Below, in pieces: positions 17,000 through 26,406 of a stretch of 64,000 bases of DNA. Origin of the DNA: Bradyrhizobium guangzhouense (GTDB lineage: Bacteria; Pseudomonadota; Alphaproteobacteria; Rhizobiales; Xanthobacteraceae); contig NZ_CP030053.1 in assembly GCF_004114955.1 (NCBI RefSeq), forward strand, positions 3,968,001 to 4,032,000, given 5' to 3'. Position 1 is the stretch's first letter. Each line of letters begins with the position of its first letter. The position numbers and the translations under genes were made by a program. The notes under the pieces were generated by a model, which was given only the letters and a program-made list of their open reading frames with translations, had not been told where the DNA came from and made no database searches.

Positions 17000-17962
17000 G
17001 TGTTCCGCTGGTGTACCGACGAAGTCGAACCTCATGACCGCTTCGACTATTGGCGCGAGGTCCGCGCGAAGGGGCTGTTCGGGGTCACCGCTGAGCTCGA
17101 GCGCGGACAGCGGACAGGGTTTTACGGGGAATTCTCGTTGAGTCAGCTCGGCCCCGGGGCGCTCGTCGAGCTGAAGGCCTCGCCCTATGGGGTCGAACGC
17201 AGCCCATCCGACATCGGCAACGCGCCGGGTGACAGCATCTGCGTCTACCAGCAGCTTGGCGGCGGCGGCTGGTTCGGCGGCATGCGCTCGAGCGAGTTCG
17301 CCATTGGCAATGGCAGTTTTGCCACCAGCCATACCGACCTGCCCTACCGCACCAGGCCGCTGGGCGAGGCCGGCTTTCATCTGCGGATCCTGAAGATTCC
17401 CGTCAGCGGCCTTGCGACGCAGGACAAGCGCATGCGCGAGCTTGCGCCCAAGACGTTCAACGATGCCATCCTGGCGCCCTTGCTCGATGCCTGTTTTGCC
17501 GATCTGGGCGAGGCGGCCGCGGTTGAGGGGTCGCCGGGCGCCGCCCCGCTGGTGCAGGCGCTGGGCCATCTAGCCCTGATCGAGCGCGGCATCGTCAGGC
17601 CGGGCAGCCGGCGCGGACAGGCCGCGCTGCGGGCCGCCCGACTGTCACTGGCGCGGCGTCTGATCGCGCGCCATTTGCAGGACCCGGATCTGGCGCCGGC
17701 GCAGGTGGCCGACCGGCTCGGCGTCTCCGTGCGTCATCTGCACATGCTGTTCGAGGTCGCCGAGCGCAGCTTCTCGCAGACCGTGACGGAGGAGCGGCTG
17801 AAGAGAAGCCGCCGCCTGATGCGCGAAGCGCCGGACCGGCTGATCGCCGACATCGCCACCGCCTGCGGTTTCGAGAGCCTTGCGACCTATTACCGGGTCT
17901 TCAACGCCGCCTATGGCATGGCGCCCGGCGATTTCCGCGCTCAGGCCGCAGGGGGGCGTTAA
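17000..17962 (+). CDS. AraC-family transcriptional regulator
   Basis: A 320-residue regulator starting with GTG at 17000 behind GAGGGG. The N-terminal half (FRWCTDEVEPHDRFDYWREV) resembles the AraC-binding-like domain found in NphR- and FeaR-type activators. The C-terminal about 100 residues hold two helix-turn-helix units: AQVADRLGVSVRHLHMLF and IADIATACGFESLATYYRVF. An ATG start further upstream lies inside the divergent gene and is unlikely. Neither neighbour is an obvious target, apart from the divergent caspase-like gene 187 bp away. Confidence 0.88.
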   Translation: MFRWCTDEVEPHDRFDYWREVRAKGLFGVTAELERGQRTGFYGEFSLSQLGPGALVELKASPYGVERSPSDIGNAPGDSICVYQQLGGGGWFGGMRSSEFAIGNGSFATSHTDLPYRTRPLGEAGFHLRILKIPVSGLATQDKRMRELAPKTFNDAILAPLLDACFADLGEAAAVEGSPGAAPLVQALGHLALIERGIVRPGSRRGQAALRAARLSLARRLIARHLQDPDLAPAQVADRLGVSVRHLHMLFEVAERSFSQTVTEERLKRSRRLMREAPDRLIADIATACGFESLATYYRVFNAAYGMAPGDFRAQAAGGR

Positions 17963-18056
17963 CCACCGCCCATGGCCGCTGCAGCTGAAAACCCAGCCTC
18001 GCCCGTGATTTGGGCAAAAACCTAAGGGTTTTTAGGGCCTTCCCGCGCCTGCTCCA

Positions 18057-18084
18057 TTGACTTTGGCCGATTCCGCCCTATGTT
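18057..18084 (+). promoter_or_regulatory. Promoter of the RhlE-type helicase gene
   Basis: TTGACT and TATGTT are separated by 16 bp. The predicted transcript has a leader of about 150 nt before the ATG at 18244, which is long and fits the leader-mediated cold control known for DEAD-box helicase genes in general; no conserved leader element was recognised. Confidence 0.55.
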
Positions 18085-18243
18085 CCGTGGCGACGCGGCT
18101 CAGATCGAAAAGCGATTCCTGAGCCTGGCGCTTTGTTCGCGTGAGTCAGCACCCCCAGCTTCTTTGAGAGCGCGCCGTTTCGGGGTGGAACGCGACAGCC
18201 TTTTTACCCTCGATTCCGAACGGCGGTTTCGACCAGAGGCTCA

Positions 18244-19761
<1,518 letters not shown>

Positions 19762-19890
19762 GGCCACGTTGCACGCCTGAGTTGAACGGTCGGACGTTTA
19801 CCGACCGTTCATGATCGTCCGTTAGCCTACGAACATAATTTAAGCATTGCTGCGGTCGGTGGGCGCACCGAGCGCTTTGGGGTATGTTCC

Positions 19891-20958
19891 GTGGTCAAAG
19901 TGCTCGACGAACACGAACGCACGATGGCGTTCGCCGAGGTGGCGCTCGGTCAGATCCGATCGCTGAAGCAGACTGCAATTCCCCGCAATTACGAGATTTG
20001 GTACGTCTACGCGACCGGCTATAACGCGCCGCTCAACAAGATCATCAACGAGACGCTGGCCCGCAACGGCAAGCTGTCCGAAATCGATCTCGAGCAGATC
20101 TACGACACTTATCTCTCCCACATCAAAACGACCGACCGCATCGACAAGGTCGGTGCGCGCGTCATCGGCGAGATCGACGACGTGATGACGGTGCTGAGCG
20201 ACGCGCTCGGCATGACCGGCTCGTATGACGCCAGCCTGTCGGGCGCGACGGCGCAGCTGTCCTCGGCCAAGAGCCGCGAGCAGATCAAGACGATTGTCGA
20301 AGCGCTGCTACGCTCGACCGGTGAAATGCGCGAGACCAACAAGGTGCTGGAAGACCGGCTGACGCTCTCCAAGAACGAGATCAGCAATCTCCAGCAGAGC
20401 CTGGAAGCGATCCGTGCCGAGAGCCTCACCGATCCGCTGACGGGTCTGGGCAACCGCAAATATTTCGACCGCATGATCGGCATGGCGGTGCAGAGCGCGC
20501 TTGCGAGCGGCGAGCCGCTGTCGCTGCTGCTGTTCGACATCGACCATTTCAAGTCGTTCAACGATTCCTATGGCCACCTCACCGGGGACCAGGTGCTCCG
20601 GTTGGTCGGCTTGTCGCTGAAACAGACCATCAAGGGCCAGGACATCACCGCGCGCTACGGCGGCGAGGAATTCGCCGTGGTGCTGCCCAATACGGCGATG
20701 CGCCAGGCGCTCACCGTCGCCGACCATATCCGCCGCGCCGTGATGGCGAAGGAATTGAAGAAGAAGTCCACCGGCGAGATCCTCGGCCGGGTCACCATCT
20801 CCGTCGGCGTCTCCATGCTGAAACAGGGCGACGATACCGACGCACTGATCGAGCGCGCGGACGCCTGCCTGTACGCGGCCAAACGCAACGGCCGCAATCG
20901 CGTGATCTGCGAAGTCGATCCGGAATTCGCGGTCGAGACGCACAACCGGGTGGCGTGA
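19891..20958 (+). CDS. Diguanylate cyclase (GGDEF domain)
   Basis: Synthesises cyclic di-GMP, the second messenger of biofilm and motility control. The GTG at 19891 gives 355 residues. Residues about 1-140 form a helical region with no transmembrane segment that I recognise as a family-specific sensor. A predicted coiled coil (about 135-180) leads into the GGDEF domain, with GGEEF at 257-261 and TDPLTGLGNRKYFDRM at the domain start. The inhibitory I-site position before GGEEF reads KGQD instead of RxxD, so product inhibition may be weak. An internal ATG at 19924 is an alternative start. Confidence 0.9.
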   Translation: MVKVLDEHERTMAFAEVALGQIRSLKQTAIPRNYEIWYVYATGYNAPLNKIINETLARNGKLSEIDLEQIYDTYLSHIKTTDRIDKVGARVIGEIDDVMTVLSDALGMTGSYDASLSGATAQLSSAKSREQIKTIVEALLRSTGEMRETNKVLEDRLTLSKNEISNLQQSLEAIRAESLTDPLTGLGNRKYFDRMIGMAVQSALASGEPLSLLLFDIDHFKSFNDSYGHLTGDQVLRLVGLSLKQTIKGQDITARYGGEEFAVVLPNTAMRQALTVADHIRRAVMAKELKKKSTGEILGRVTISVGVSMLKQGDDTDALIERADACLYAAKRNGRNRVICEVDPEFAVETHNRVA

Positions 20959-21053
20959 GGCGGACCGCGAGATCCGGCTCCGCTTGACATTCCAACCCGG
21001 CGAACGACATCTTCCTCGCCGCCTCACCGCAGAAGACCGCGAGGACTTGTCGC

Positions 21054-21582
21054 TTGCCCAATCCTCATGATTTTCATACCCCGCAGCCGTCCTACACCAG
21101 GGACGAGCTGCTGAGATCGAGCGAAGGCGGCTATTTCGGCCCGGGCAATGCGCAATTGCCGGCCCCGCCGATGCTGATGATGGACCGCATCACCGAAATC
21201 AGCCTGGATGGGGGCGACTACGGCAAGGGCCATATCGTCGGCGAGCTCGACATCACACCAGATCGCTGGTTCTTCGATTGCCATTATCACGCCGATGCGG
21301 TGATGCCGCCCACTCTCGGGCTCGATGCCATGTGGCAGATGATCGGCTACTGGCTCGGCTGGTCGGGCTCCCCTGGCAAGGGTCGCGCCATCGGCGTCGG
21401 AGGTCGAGTGTACCGGCGAAATCAGGCCCACCGCGCAAGGCGTGCGCTACGAGGTTTCCATGCGCATGGTCCGACGCGGCAAGCTGGTGCTCGGAATCGC
21501 GGATGGGCGCGTGATTGCCGACGGCATCTGCGTGTTCGTCGCGAAGGATATGAGGGTTGGTCTGACCAAGGCCGTGGATTGA
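21054..21582 (+). pseudogene. fabA: Frameshifted fabA-like 3-hydroxyacyl-ACP dehydratase
   Basis: The frame from TTG 21054 encodes a FabA hotdog protein ([43 protein letters not shown]) with the catalytic pair His77 and Asp91, 14 residues apart as in E. coli. The match ends at GKGRAIGVG. It resumes in another frame from 21400 ([10 protein letters not shown] to VGLTKAVD) up to TGA 21582. Two bases of the GGC codon at 21399 appear to be missing; restored, the product would be about 176 residues, the normal size. The active-site loop also reads MPPT where MPGC is conserved. No fabB or fabI follows. Either a decayed paralogue or a sequencing error. Confidence 0.85.
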
Positions 21583-22026
21583 TCAAGCCGTCCGCTTGGC
21601 GCGCTTTCGCGCCGACGCCTTTTTGGTCGACGTCTTCCTTGCTCTTGCGGGCTTGGTGACTTTCTTCGCCGGCTTGTTCGCAACCTTCTTCCCCTTCGGC
21701 CGCTTCTTCACCTTGGCGCGCCGGGCGGCCGCAAGCGCCGCCCTCGCCCATCGGGCCAGCTCCTCGGAATCGTCGAACAGCCGCGCCGGCAGCTCCCAGT
21801 AGGAGTTCACCAGCACGGTCTTGGCGCGGGTCGAATACTGAAACGGCTTGGAGCCCTCGGCTTCAAAGTCCGGGATCGTCACCTCGTCGGCGCGGAAGAA
21901 CAGGCCGGCGCGCAAGGCCAGTGCGAAGTTGACGCCCTCGACGGAGATGCCGTGGCCGGAGAACATCTTTCGGATGGTGACGGGGCCGAAATCGGCAAAC
22001 AGGTCGATCAGGAATTCGCGGTCCAT
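21583..22026 (-). CDS. TfoX N-terminal-domain protein with basic tail
   Basis: About 147 residues. Positions 1-95 are a TfoX N-terminal domain ([46 protein letters not shown]), a small fold related to competence regulators but of unknown action alone. The last about 50 residues are a Lys/Ala/Arg-rich tail ([20 protein letters not shown]) resembling histone H1-like DNA-binding ends. ATG 22026 is used; a TTG at 22032 is closer to GGAGG and equally possible. Its stop codon abuts that of the convergent fabA remnant with no base between. Confidence 0.8.
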   Translation of the reverse strand: MDREFLIDLFADFGPVTIRKMFSGHGISVEGVNFALALRAGLFFRADEVTIPDFEAEGSKPFQYSTRAKTVLVNSYWELPARLFDDSEELARWARAALAAARRAKVKKRPKGKKVANKPAKKVTKPARARKTSTKKASARKRAKRTA

Positions 22027-22048
22027 GGCCAAGCTGCCTCCCCATCCT

Positions 22049-22072
22049 CGTCCTGGCGAACGCCAGGACCCA
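22049..22072. repeat. REP-like palindromic unit, copy 1
   Basis: GTCCTGGCG-AA-CGCCAGGAC is a perfect 9-bp inverted repeat, followed by CCACTACC. A second, inverted copy is present at 22155-22180. Such units recur between genes in Bradyrhizobium-type genomes. Confidence 0.7.
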
Positions 22073-22154
22073 CTACCCCAGGGAGGAGTTTAGCGAAGAT
22101 GAGAAGTTACGCCACGCGGTACCGACACCTCCCATGATCGAGAGATCACGCGGT

Positions 22155-22180
22155 ATGGGTCCTGGCGTTCGCCAGGACGA
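22155..22180. repeat. REP-like palindromic unit, copy 2 (inverted)
   Basis: GTCCTGGCG-TT-CGCCAGGAC preceded by GGTATGG, the reverse complement of copy 1 including part of its flank (one base differs in length). The two copies together form a BIME-like pair between the tfoX-like gene and sufA. Confidence 0.7.
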
Positions 22181-22207
22181 CGGCGGAGCAAGACGACAGA
22201 ACCGGGC

Positions 22208-22606
22208 TTACCCGTCGATCTTGGCCGGGCGCAGCTCGACCGATTCGCCGCAGCCGCAGGCCGAGATCTGGTTGGGGTTGTTGAAGACGAACTGGGCCTG
22301 CATCTTGTCGGCCTTGTAGTCCATCTCGGTGCCGAGCAGGAACAGCACGGCCTTGGGATCGACCAGGATCTTGACGCCCTTGTCCTCGACGACCTCGTCG
22401 GTCGGGCGGATCTCGTGGGCGTATTCGACCGTGTAGGACTGGCCGGCGCAGCCGCCGTTCTTCACGCCGACGCGCAGACCCACGATCTCGGAATCGGCGC
22501 GCTGGGTCAGCTCGGTGATGCGCTGGGCGGCAGCGTCCGTCAGCCGCATCACCTGTGGGCGCGGACGCCGCGGCTTCGGAGTGGAGGCTGGTGTGACCTG
22601 TGTCAT
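22208..22606 (-). CDS. sufA: A-type iron-sulfur carrier
   Basis: A HesB/IscA-family protein of 132 residues that accepts nascent Fe-S clusters from SufBCD and passes them to apo-proteins. The three conserved cysteines are present: GGCAGQSY and the C-terminal ACGCGES pair. The first about 18 residues are a variable Pro-rich extension. It is the last gene of the SUF operon, 48 bp after sufT. ErpA or IscA paralogues have the same motifs; operon position decides the name. Confidence 0.94.
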   Translation of the reverse strand: MTQVTPASTPKPRRPRPQVMRLTDAAAQRITELTQRADSEIVGLRVGVKNGGCAGQSYTVEYAHEIRPTDEVVEDKGVKILVDPKAVLFLLGTEMDYKADKMQAQFVFNNPNQISACGCGESVELRPAKIDG

Positions 22607-22654
22607 GTCAGAGATGTGGTCCCTTGCAGAGCAATTTCAATGTCGAGAGCAGCG

Positions 22655-23026
22655 TCACCACATGTTGAGCACGAGGCGGGCCTCGTCGCTCATGCGTTCC
22701 GGCGTCCAGGCCGGTTCCCAGACAACCTTGACGTCGACCACGCCGACACCGGGAACGCTGGCGACCGCGTTCTCCACCATGGTCGGCAGCTCGCCTGCGG
22801 CCGGGCAGTTCGGCGTCGTCAGAGTCATCTGCACATCGACGGAACGGTCGTCCTTGATCTCGACCTTGTAGATCAGGCCGAGTTCATAGATGTCGGCCGG
22901 AATTTCCGGGTCGAATACGGTCTTGAGCCCGGCGATGATCTCGCGGGTAAGACGCTCGGTCTCCTCCGGCGGCAGCGCCGAATGGGTCTGCATCGGATTG
23001 GCTTTGATTTCGGCCGTGTCACTCAT
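22655..23026 (-). CDS. sufT: SUF-system MIP18/DUF59 protein SufT
   Basis: A 123-residue DUF59 protein, an accessory factor for Fe-S cluster maturation. The family core is VFDPEIPADIYELGLIYKV and the TTPNCPAAGELP loop with its single Cys. The end VWEPAWTPERMSDEARLVL is diagnostic of the SufT group. The start codon overlaps the stop of sufS by four bases, indicating coupled translation. The protein probably helps deliver clusters when demand is high; direct biochemical data are limited. Confidence 0.93.
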   Translation of the reverse strand: MSDTAEIKANPMQTHSALPPEETERLTREIIAGLKTVFDPEIPADIYELGLIYKVEIKDDRSVDVQMTLTTPNCPAAGELPTMVENAVASVPGVGVVDVKVVWEPAWTPERMSDEARLVLNMW

Positions 23027-24270
23027 GCGAACAAATCCCGCGCCTTGAGCAGCGCCTGTGCCAGATGATCGACTTCTTCTCGCGTATTATACATGCCGAA
23101 CGAGGCCCGGCAGGTCGCCGTCACGTTGAACCGCTCTAAAAGCGGCATGACGCAATGGGTGCCGGCACGCACCGCGATGCCCTGGCGGTCGATCACGGTC
23201 GCGACGTCGTGGGCATGCGCGCCCTTGAACTCGAAGGAGATCACCGGGCCCTTGCCCCGCGCCGTGCCGATCAGCCGCAGCGAGTTGATTTCGCGCAAGC
23301 GTTCCTGGGCGTAGGCGGTGAGGTCGGCCTCGTGCGCGGCGATGCGCTCCTTGCCGATCGAATTGACGTAGTCGATCGCCGCCCCAAGGCCGACGGCCTC
23401 GACGATCGCGGGCGTTCCCGCTTCGAACTTGTGCGGGGGATCGCCATAGGTGACGATCTCACGCGAGACCTCGCGGATCATCTCGCCGCCACCGTTGTAG
23501 GGGCGCATCGCGACGAGGTGGTCGTACTTGGCCCAGAGCACGCCGATGCCTGTCGGGCCATACACCTTGTGGCCGGTGAACACGTAGAAGTCGCAGCCGA
23601 TGTCCTGGACGTCGACGGGGAGATGCACCGCGCCCTGGCTGCCGTCGACCAGCACGGGAATGCCGCGCGCGTGCGCGATCTTCACCACGTCCTTGACCGG
23701 CACGATGGTGCCGAGCGCATTCGACATCTGCGTGATCGCGACCAGCTTGGTCTTGGGCGTCAGCAGCTTCTCGAACTCGTCGATGAGGAAATTGCCCTCG
23801 TCATCAACAGGCGCCCATTTGATCACCGCGCCCTGGCGTTCCCGCAGGAAGTGCCACGGCACGATGTTGGAGTGGTGCTCCATGATCGAGAGGACGATCT
23901 CGTCGCCTTCTCCGATGTTCGGCCCGCCCCAGGACGAGGCGACCAGATTGATCGCCTCGGTGGCGTTGCGGGTGAAGATCACTTCTTCCGTTCGCGGCGC
24001 GTTGATGAACTGCGCCACCTTGGTGCGACCGCCCTCGTAAGCCTCCGTCGCCGCATTGGCGAGGTAATGCAGGCCGCGATGCACGTTGGCGTATTCGGTC
24101 TGATAGGCTCGCGTCATGCGGTCGAGCACGGCGCTGGGCTTCTGCGCCGAGGCGGCGTTGTCGAGATAGACCAGATTCTTGCCGTAGACCTGCATGGCGA
24201 GCGCCGGAAAATCCTGGCGCACGCGCGCGACGTCGTAGGCGCCGTTCCTGACTGCGGGATGCGTGCTCAT
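23023..24270 (-). CDS. sufS: Group II cysteine desulfurase SufS
   Basis: Provides persulfide sulfur from L-cysteine for cluster assembly. The 415-residue PLP enzyme has the cofactor Lys in VFTGHKVYGPTG and the active-site Cys in RAGTHCVMPLL, in the short loop that marks group II enzymes. RNATEAINLVASSWG and NIVPWHFLRERQGA are further SufS blocks. It overlaps both sufD and sufT by four bases. No sufE is in the operon, so a sulfur acceptor such as SufE or SufU must come from elsewhere or be dispensable. Confidence 0.96.
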   Translation of the reverse strand: MSTHPAVRNGAYDVARVRQDFPALAMQVYGKNLVYLDNAASAQKPSAVLDRMTRAYQTEYANVHRGLHYLANAATEAYEGGRTKVAQFINAPRTEEVIFTRNATEAINLVASSWGGPNIGEGDEIVLSIMEHHSNIVPWHFLRERQGAVIKWAPVDDEGNFLIDEFEKLLTPKTKLVAITQMSNALGTIVPVKDVVKIAHARGIPVLVDGSQGAVHLPVDVQDIGCDFYVFTGHKVYGPTGIGVLWAKYDHLVAMRPYNGGGEMIREVSREIVTYGDPPHKFEAGTPAIVEAVGLGAAIDYVNSIGKERIAAHEADLTAYAQERLREINSLRLIGTARGKGPVISFEFKGAHAHDVATVIDRQGIAVRAGTHCVMPLLERFNVTATCRASFGMYNTREEVDHLAQALLKARDLFA

Positions 24271-25571
24271 GACCGCCGCTCCAGCCAGCGCTCGGCAATG
24301 CCGATCACGTGCTCGCGCAAGACATCGTCGGCGATCTGCTCGATCGCCTCGCCGACGAACGCCTGGATCAGCAGCGCCTGGGCCTGCTTCTCGGGCAGGC
24401 CGCGGGCCTTCAGATAGAATAACAGGCTGTCGTCCAGCGCTCCGGCGGTGGCGCCGTGGCCGCAGGAGACGTCGTCGGCAAAGATCTCGAGCTCGGGCTT
24501 GTTGTCGGCCTCGGCCTCATCCGAGAGCAGCAGCGCCCGCGTCATCATCTTGCCGTCGGTTTTCTGCGCGTCGGGACGGACGATGATGCGACCCTGGAAC
24601 ACCGAATGGGCGCGATCGTCGATCACGGCGCGGAAGACTTCGCGGCTGACGCAGTTCGGCACGGCATGGTCGACCACCAGCGTGGTGTCGCCATGCTCGG
24701 TCTTCTGCAACAAATTGACGCCGTTGGCCGAGAGCTCACTGCCCTCGCCTGCCAGCATGATGAAACCCTGCAGGCGGCTCACGGCGGCGCCGGTGGTCAT
24801 GTTGAAGAAGTTGAATTTCACGGCGGCACCGACGGTGACGAAGTGCGAGGAGACGTTTACCGCGTCGGGCGCGTCATCCATCAGGCGGATATGCGCGACG
24901 TCGGCATCGTCGCCGATCGTGACGAGCACGGCGTCGTTGACCTGATAGGCCTTGGCGCCCGCCGAAATGAAGCTCTCGACGATGGTTGCGCGCGCGCCCT
25001 TCCCGATCGCGACCTGCGAACGGGTGAAGCTCGATGCGGCCGCGGCGGTCGCGATGTGGAGGATCTGGATCGGAGCGGAGAGCTGTGCGCCGTCCGCGAT
25101 ATCGAGCACCACGCCGTCCGTCGCCATCGCAGCGTTCAGCGCGATCACGGCGTCGGTCGACACGGTCTTCAGGGGACCCGCGTCCTTCGCCAGCGCCTCG
25201 CGGAGCGTCCTGAAGCCCGCCTCGGCGGCGAGCGCCTTGACGTCGGACAGGTCGGCCGCGAACACGCCGTCGACCAGCACCAGCTTGCGGGCGCCGGCGA
25301 TCGCATGGGACTTCACGGCCTCCGCGGCGCGCTTCAACGCGGCCGCATCGGGAGCGGCTGCCAGCGGCAGCACCTCGCCGACCAGCGCGCGCAGGTCGGT
25401 GTATTTCCATTCCTCGATCCGGCGATGCGGCAGGCCGAGACGCTCATAGGTCTCGAACGCCTCGCGGCGCACCGCGATCACATCAGGCGAACCCGGCAGG
25501 CGGCCTTCGGCGCTGGCGAAGAGATCGCTCACCGCGCGGCCGCTCCCGGTCTTTGCCACAGCAACGTTCAT
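24267..25571 (-). CDS. sufD: Fe-S cluster scaffold subunit SufD
   Basis: The ATG at 25571 gives 434 residues; the open frame upstream belongs to sufC antisense and is not used. The protein is a beta-helix SUF_FBD family member (RRIEEWKYTDLRAL near the N-terminus, then ANGVNLLQKTEHGDTTLVVDHAVPN and DDVSCGHGATAGALD towards the end). The conserved His in SCGHGATAG pairs with the SufB cysteine at the assembly site. SufD forms the SufBC2D scaffold with SufB and SufC. It starts 11 bp after sufC and overlaps sufS. Confidence 0.95.
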   Translation of the reverse strand: MNVAVAKTGSGRAVSDLFASAEGRLPGSPDVIAVRREAFETYERLGLPHRRIEEWKYTDLRALVGEVLPLAAAPDAAALKRAAEAVKSHAIAGARKLVLVDGVFAADLSDVKALAAEAGFRTLREALAKDAGPLKTVSTDAVIALNAAMATDGVVLDIADGAQLSAPIQILHIATAAAASSFTRSQVAIGKGARATIVESFISAGAKAYQVNDAVLVTIGDDADVAHIRLMDDAPDAVNVSSHFVTVGAAVKFNFFNMTTGAAVSRLQGFIMLAGEGSELSANGVNLLQKTEHGDTTLVVDHAVPNCVSREVFRAVIDDRAHSVFQGRIIVRPDAQKTDGKMMTRALLLSDEAEADNKPELEIFADDVSCGHGATAGALDDSLLFYLKARGLPEKQAQALLIQAFVGEAIEQIADDVLREHVIGIAERWLERRS

Positions 25572-25582
25572 CGCAACATTCC

Positions 25583-26335
25583 TTACGCGGCGTCCTCGAA
25601 CTGGGCGTAGCCGGACGCTTCCAGCTCCAGCGCCAGATCCTTGCCGCCGCTCTTCACGACACGGCCCCTCGACATCACGTGCACCACGTCGGGCACGATG
25701 TAGTTGAGCAGCCGCTGATAGTGGGTGATCACGACCATCGCGCGCTTCGGCGAGCGCAGCGCGTTGACGCCGTCGGCTGCGATGCGCAGCGCATCGATGT
25801 CGAGGCCCGAATCCATCTCGTCGAGGATGCACAGGCTCGGCTCGAACAGCGCCATCTGCAGCACCTCGTTGCGCTTCTTCTCGCCGCCGGAGAAGCCGAC
25901 ATTGACGCCGCGCTTGAGCATGTCCTGCGGGATGTTCAGCGACTTCGAGACTTCGCGGACTTTCTTCAGGAAGTCCGGCGTCGAATATTCGCTCTCGCCG
26001 CGGGCCTTGCGCTGTGCGTTCAGCGCGGTGCGCAGGAAGGTCATGGTGGCAACGCCGGGGATCTCGACCGGATACTGGAACGCCAGGAACACGCCCTTGG
26101 CGGCGCGCTCGTCCGGCGACATCTCCAGCAGGTCCTCGCCCTTGAACAGGATCTGCCCGTCGGTGACCTCGTAGCCGGGCTTGCCGGCGATGACGTGCGA
26201 GAGCGTCGACTTGCCGGAGCCGTTCGGCCCCATGATCGCGTGCACCTCGCCCTCGTTCACGGTCAGCGTCAGCCCGTGGAGGATCTCACGCTCCTCGACA
26301 CGAACCTTGAGGTCTTTCACTTCAAGCAAAGCCAT
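25583..26335 (-). CDS. sufC: Fe-S cluster assembly ATPase SufC
   Basis: An ABC-type cytoplasmic ATPase of 250 residues that drives conformational change in the SufBC2D scaffold. It shows Walker A GPNGSGKST, the signature FSGGEKKRNE and Walker B CILDEMDSGLDID, the unusual D-E-M-D-S form being specific for SufC. The first ATG, at 26335, matches the family start MALLEVKDLKVRV. A 61-bp gap with two perfect hairpins separates it from sufB; 11 bp separate it from sufD. Confidence 0.96.
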   Translation of the reverse strand: MALLEVKDLKVRVEEREILHGLTLTVNEGEVHAIMGPNGSGKSTLSHVIAGKPGYEVTDGQILFKGEDLLEMSPDERAAKGVFLAFQYPVEIPGVATMTFLRTALNAQRKARGESEYSTPDFLKKVREVSKSLNIPQDMLKRGVNVGFSGGEKKRNEVLQMALFEPSLCILDEMDSGLDIDALRIAADGVNALRSPKRAMVVITHYQRLLNYIVPDVVHVMSRGRVVKSGGKDLALELEASGYAQFEDAA

Positions 26336-26366
26336 CTTGGTATCCAGTCTATTCAGATGATGTTGG

Positions 26367-26406
26367 AGCGCGCAAAGCGCGCTGCGAGGGTCGGTGTTAA
26401 CCGACC
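26367..26406 (-). other. Two tandem hairpins between sufB and sufC
   Basis: AGCGCGC-AAA-GCGCGCT (26367-26383) and GGTCGGT-GTTA-ACCGACC (26389-26406) are perfect 7-bp stems 5 bp apart; the second includes the sufB stop codon. There is no T run. They may protect the sufB part of the message or slow exonucleases, giving different protein ratios from one transcript. Confidence 0.5.
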
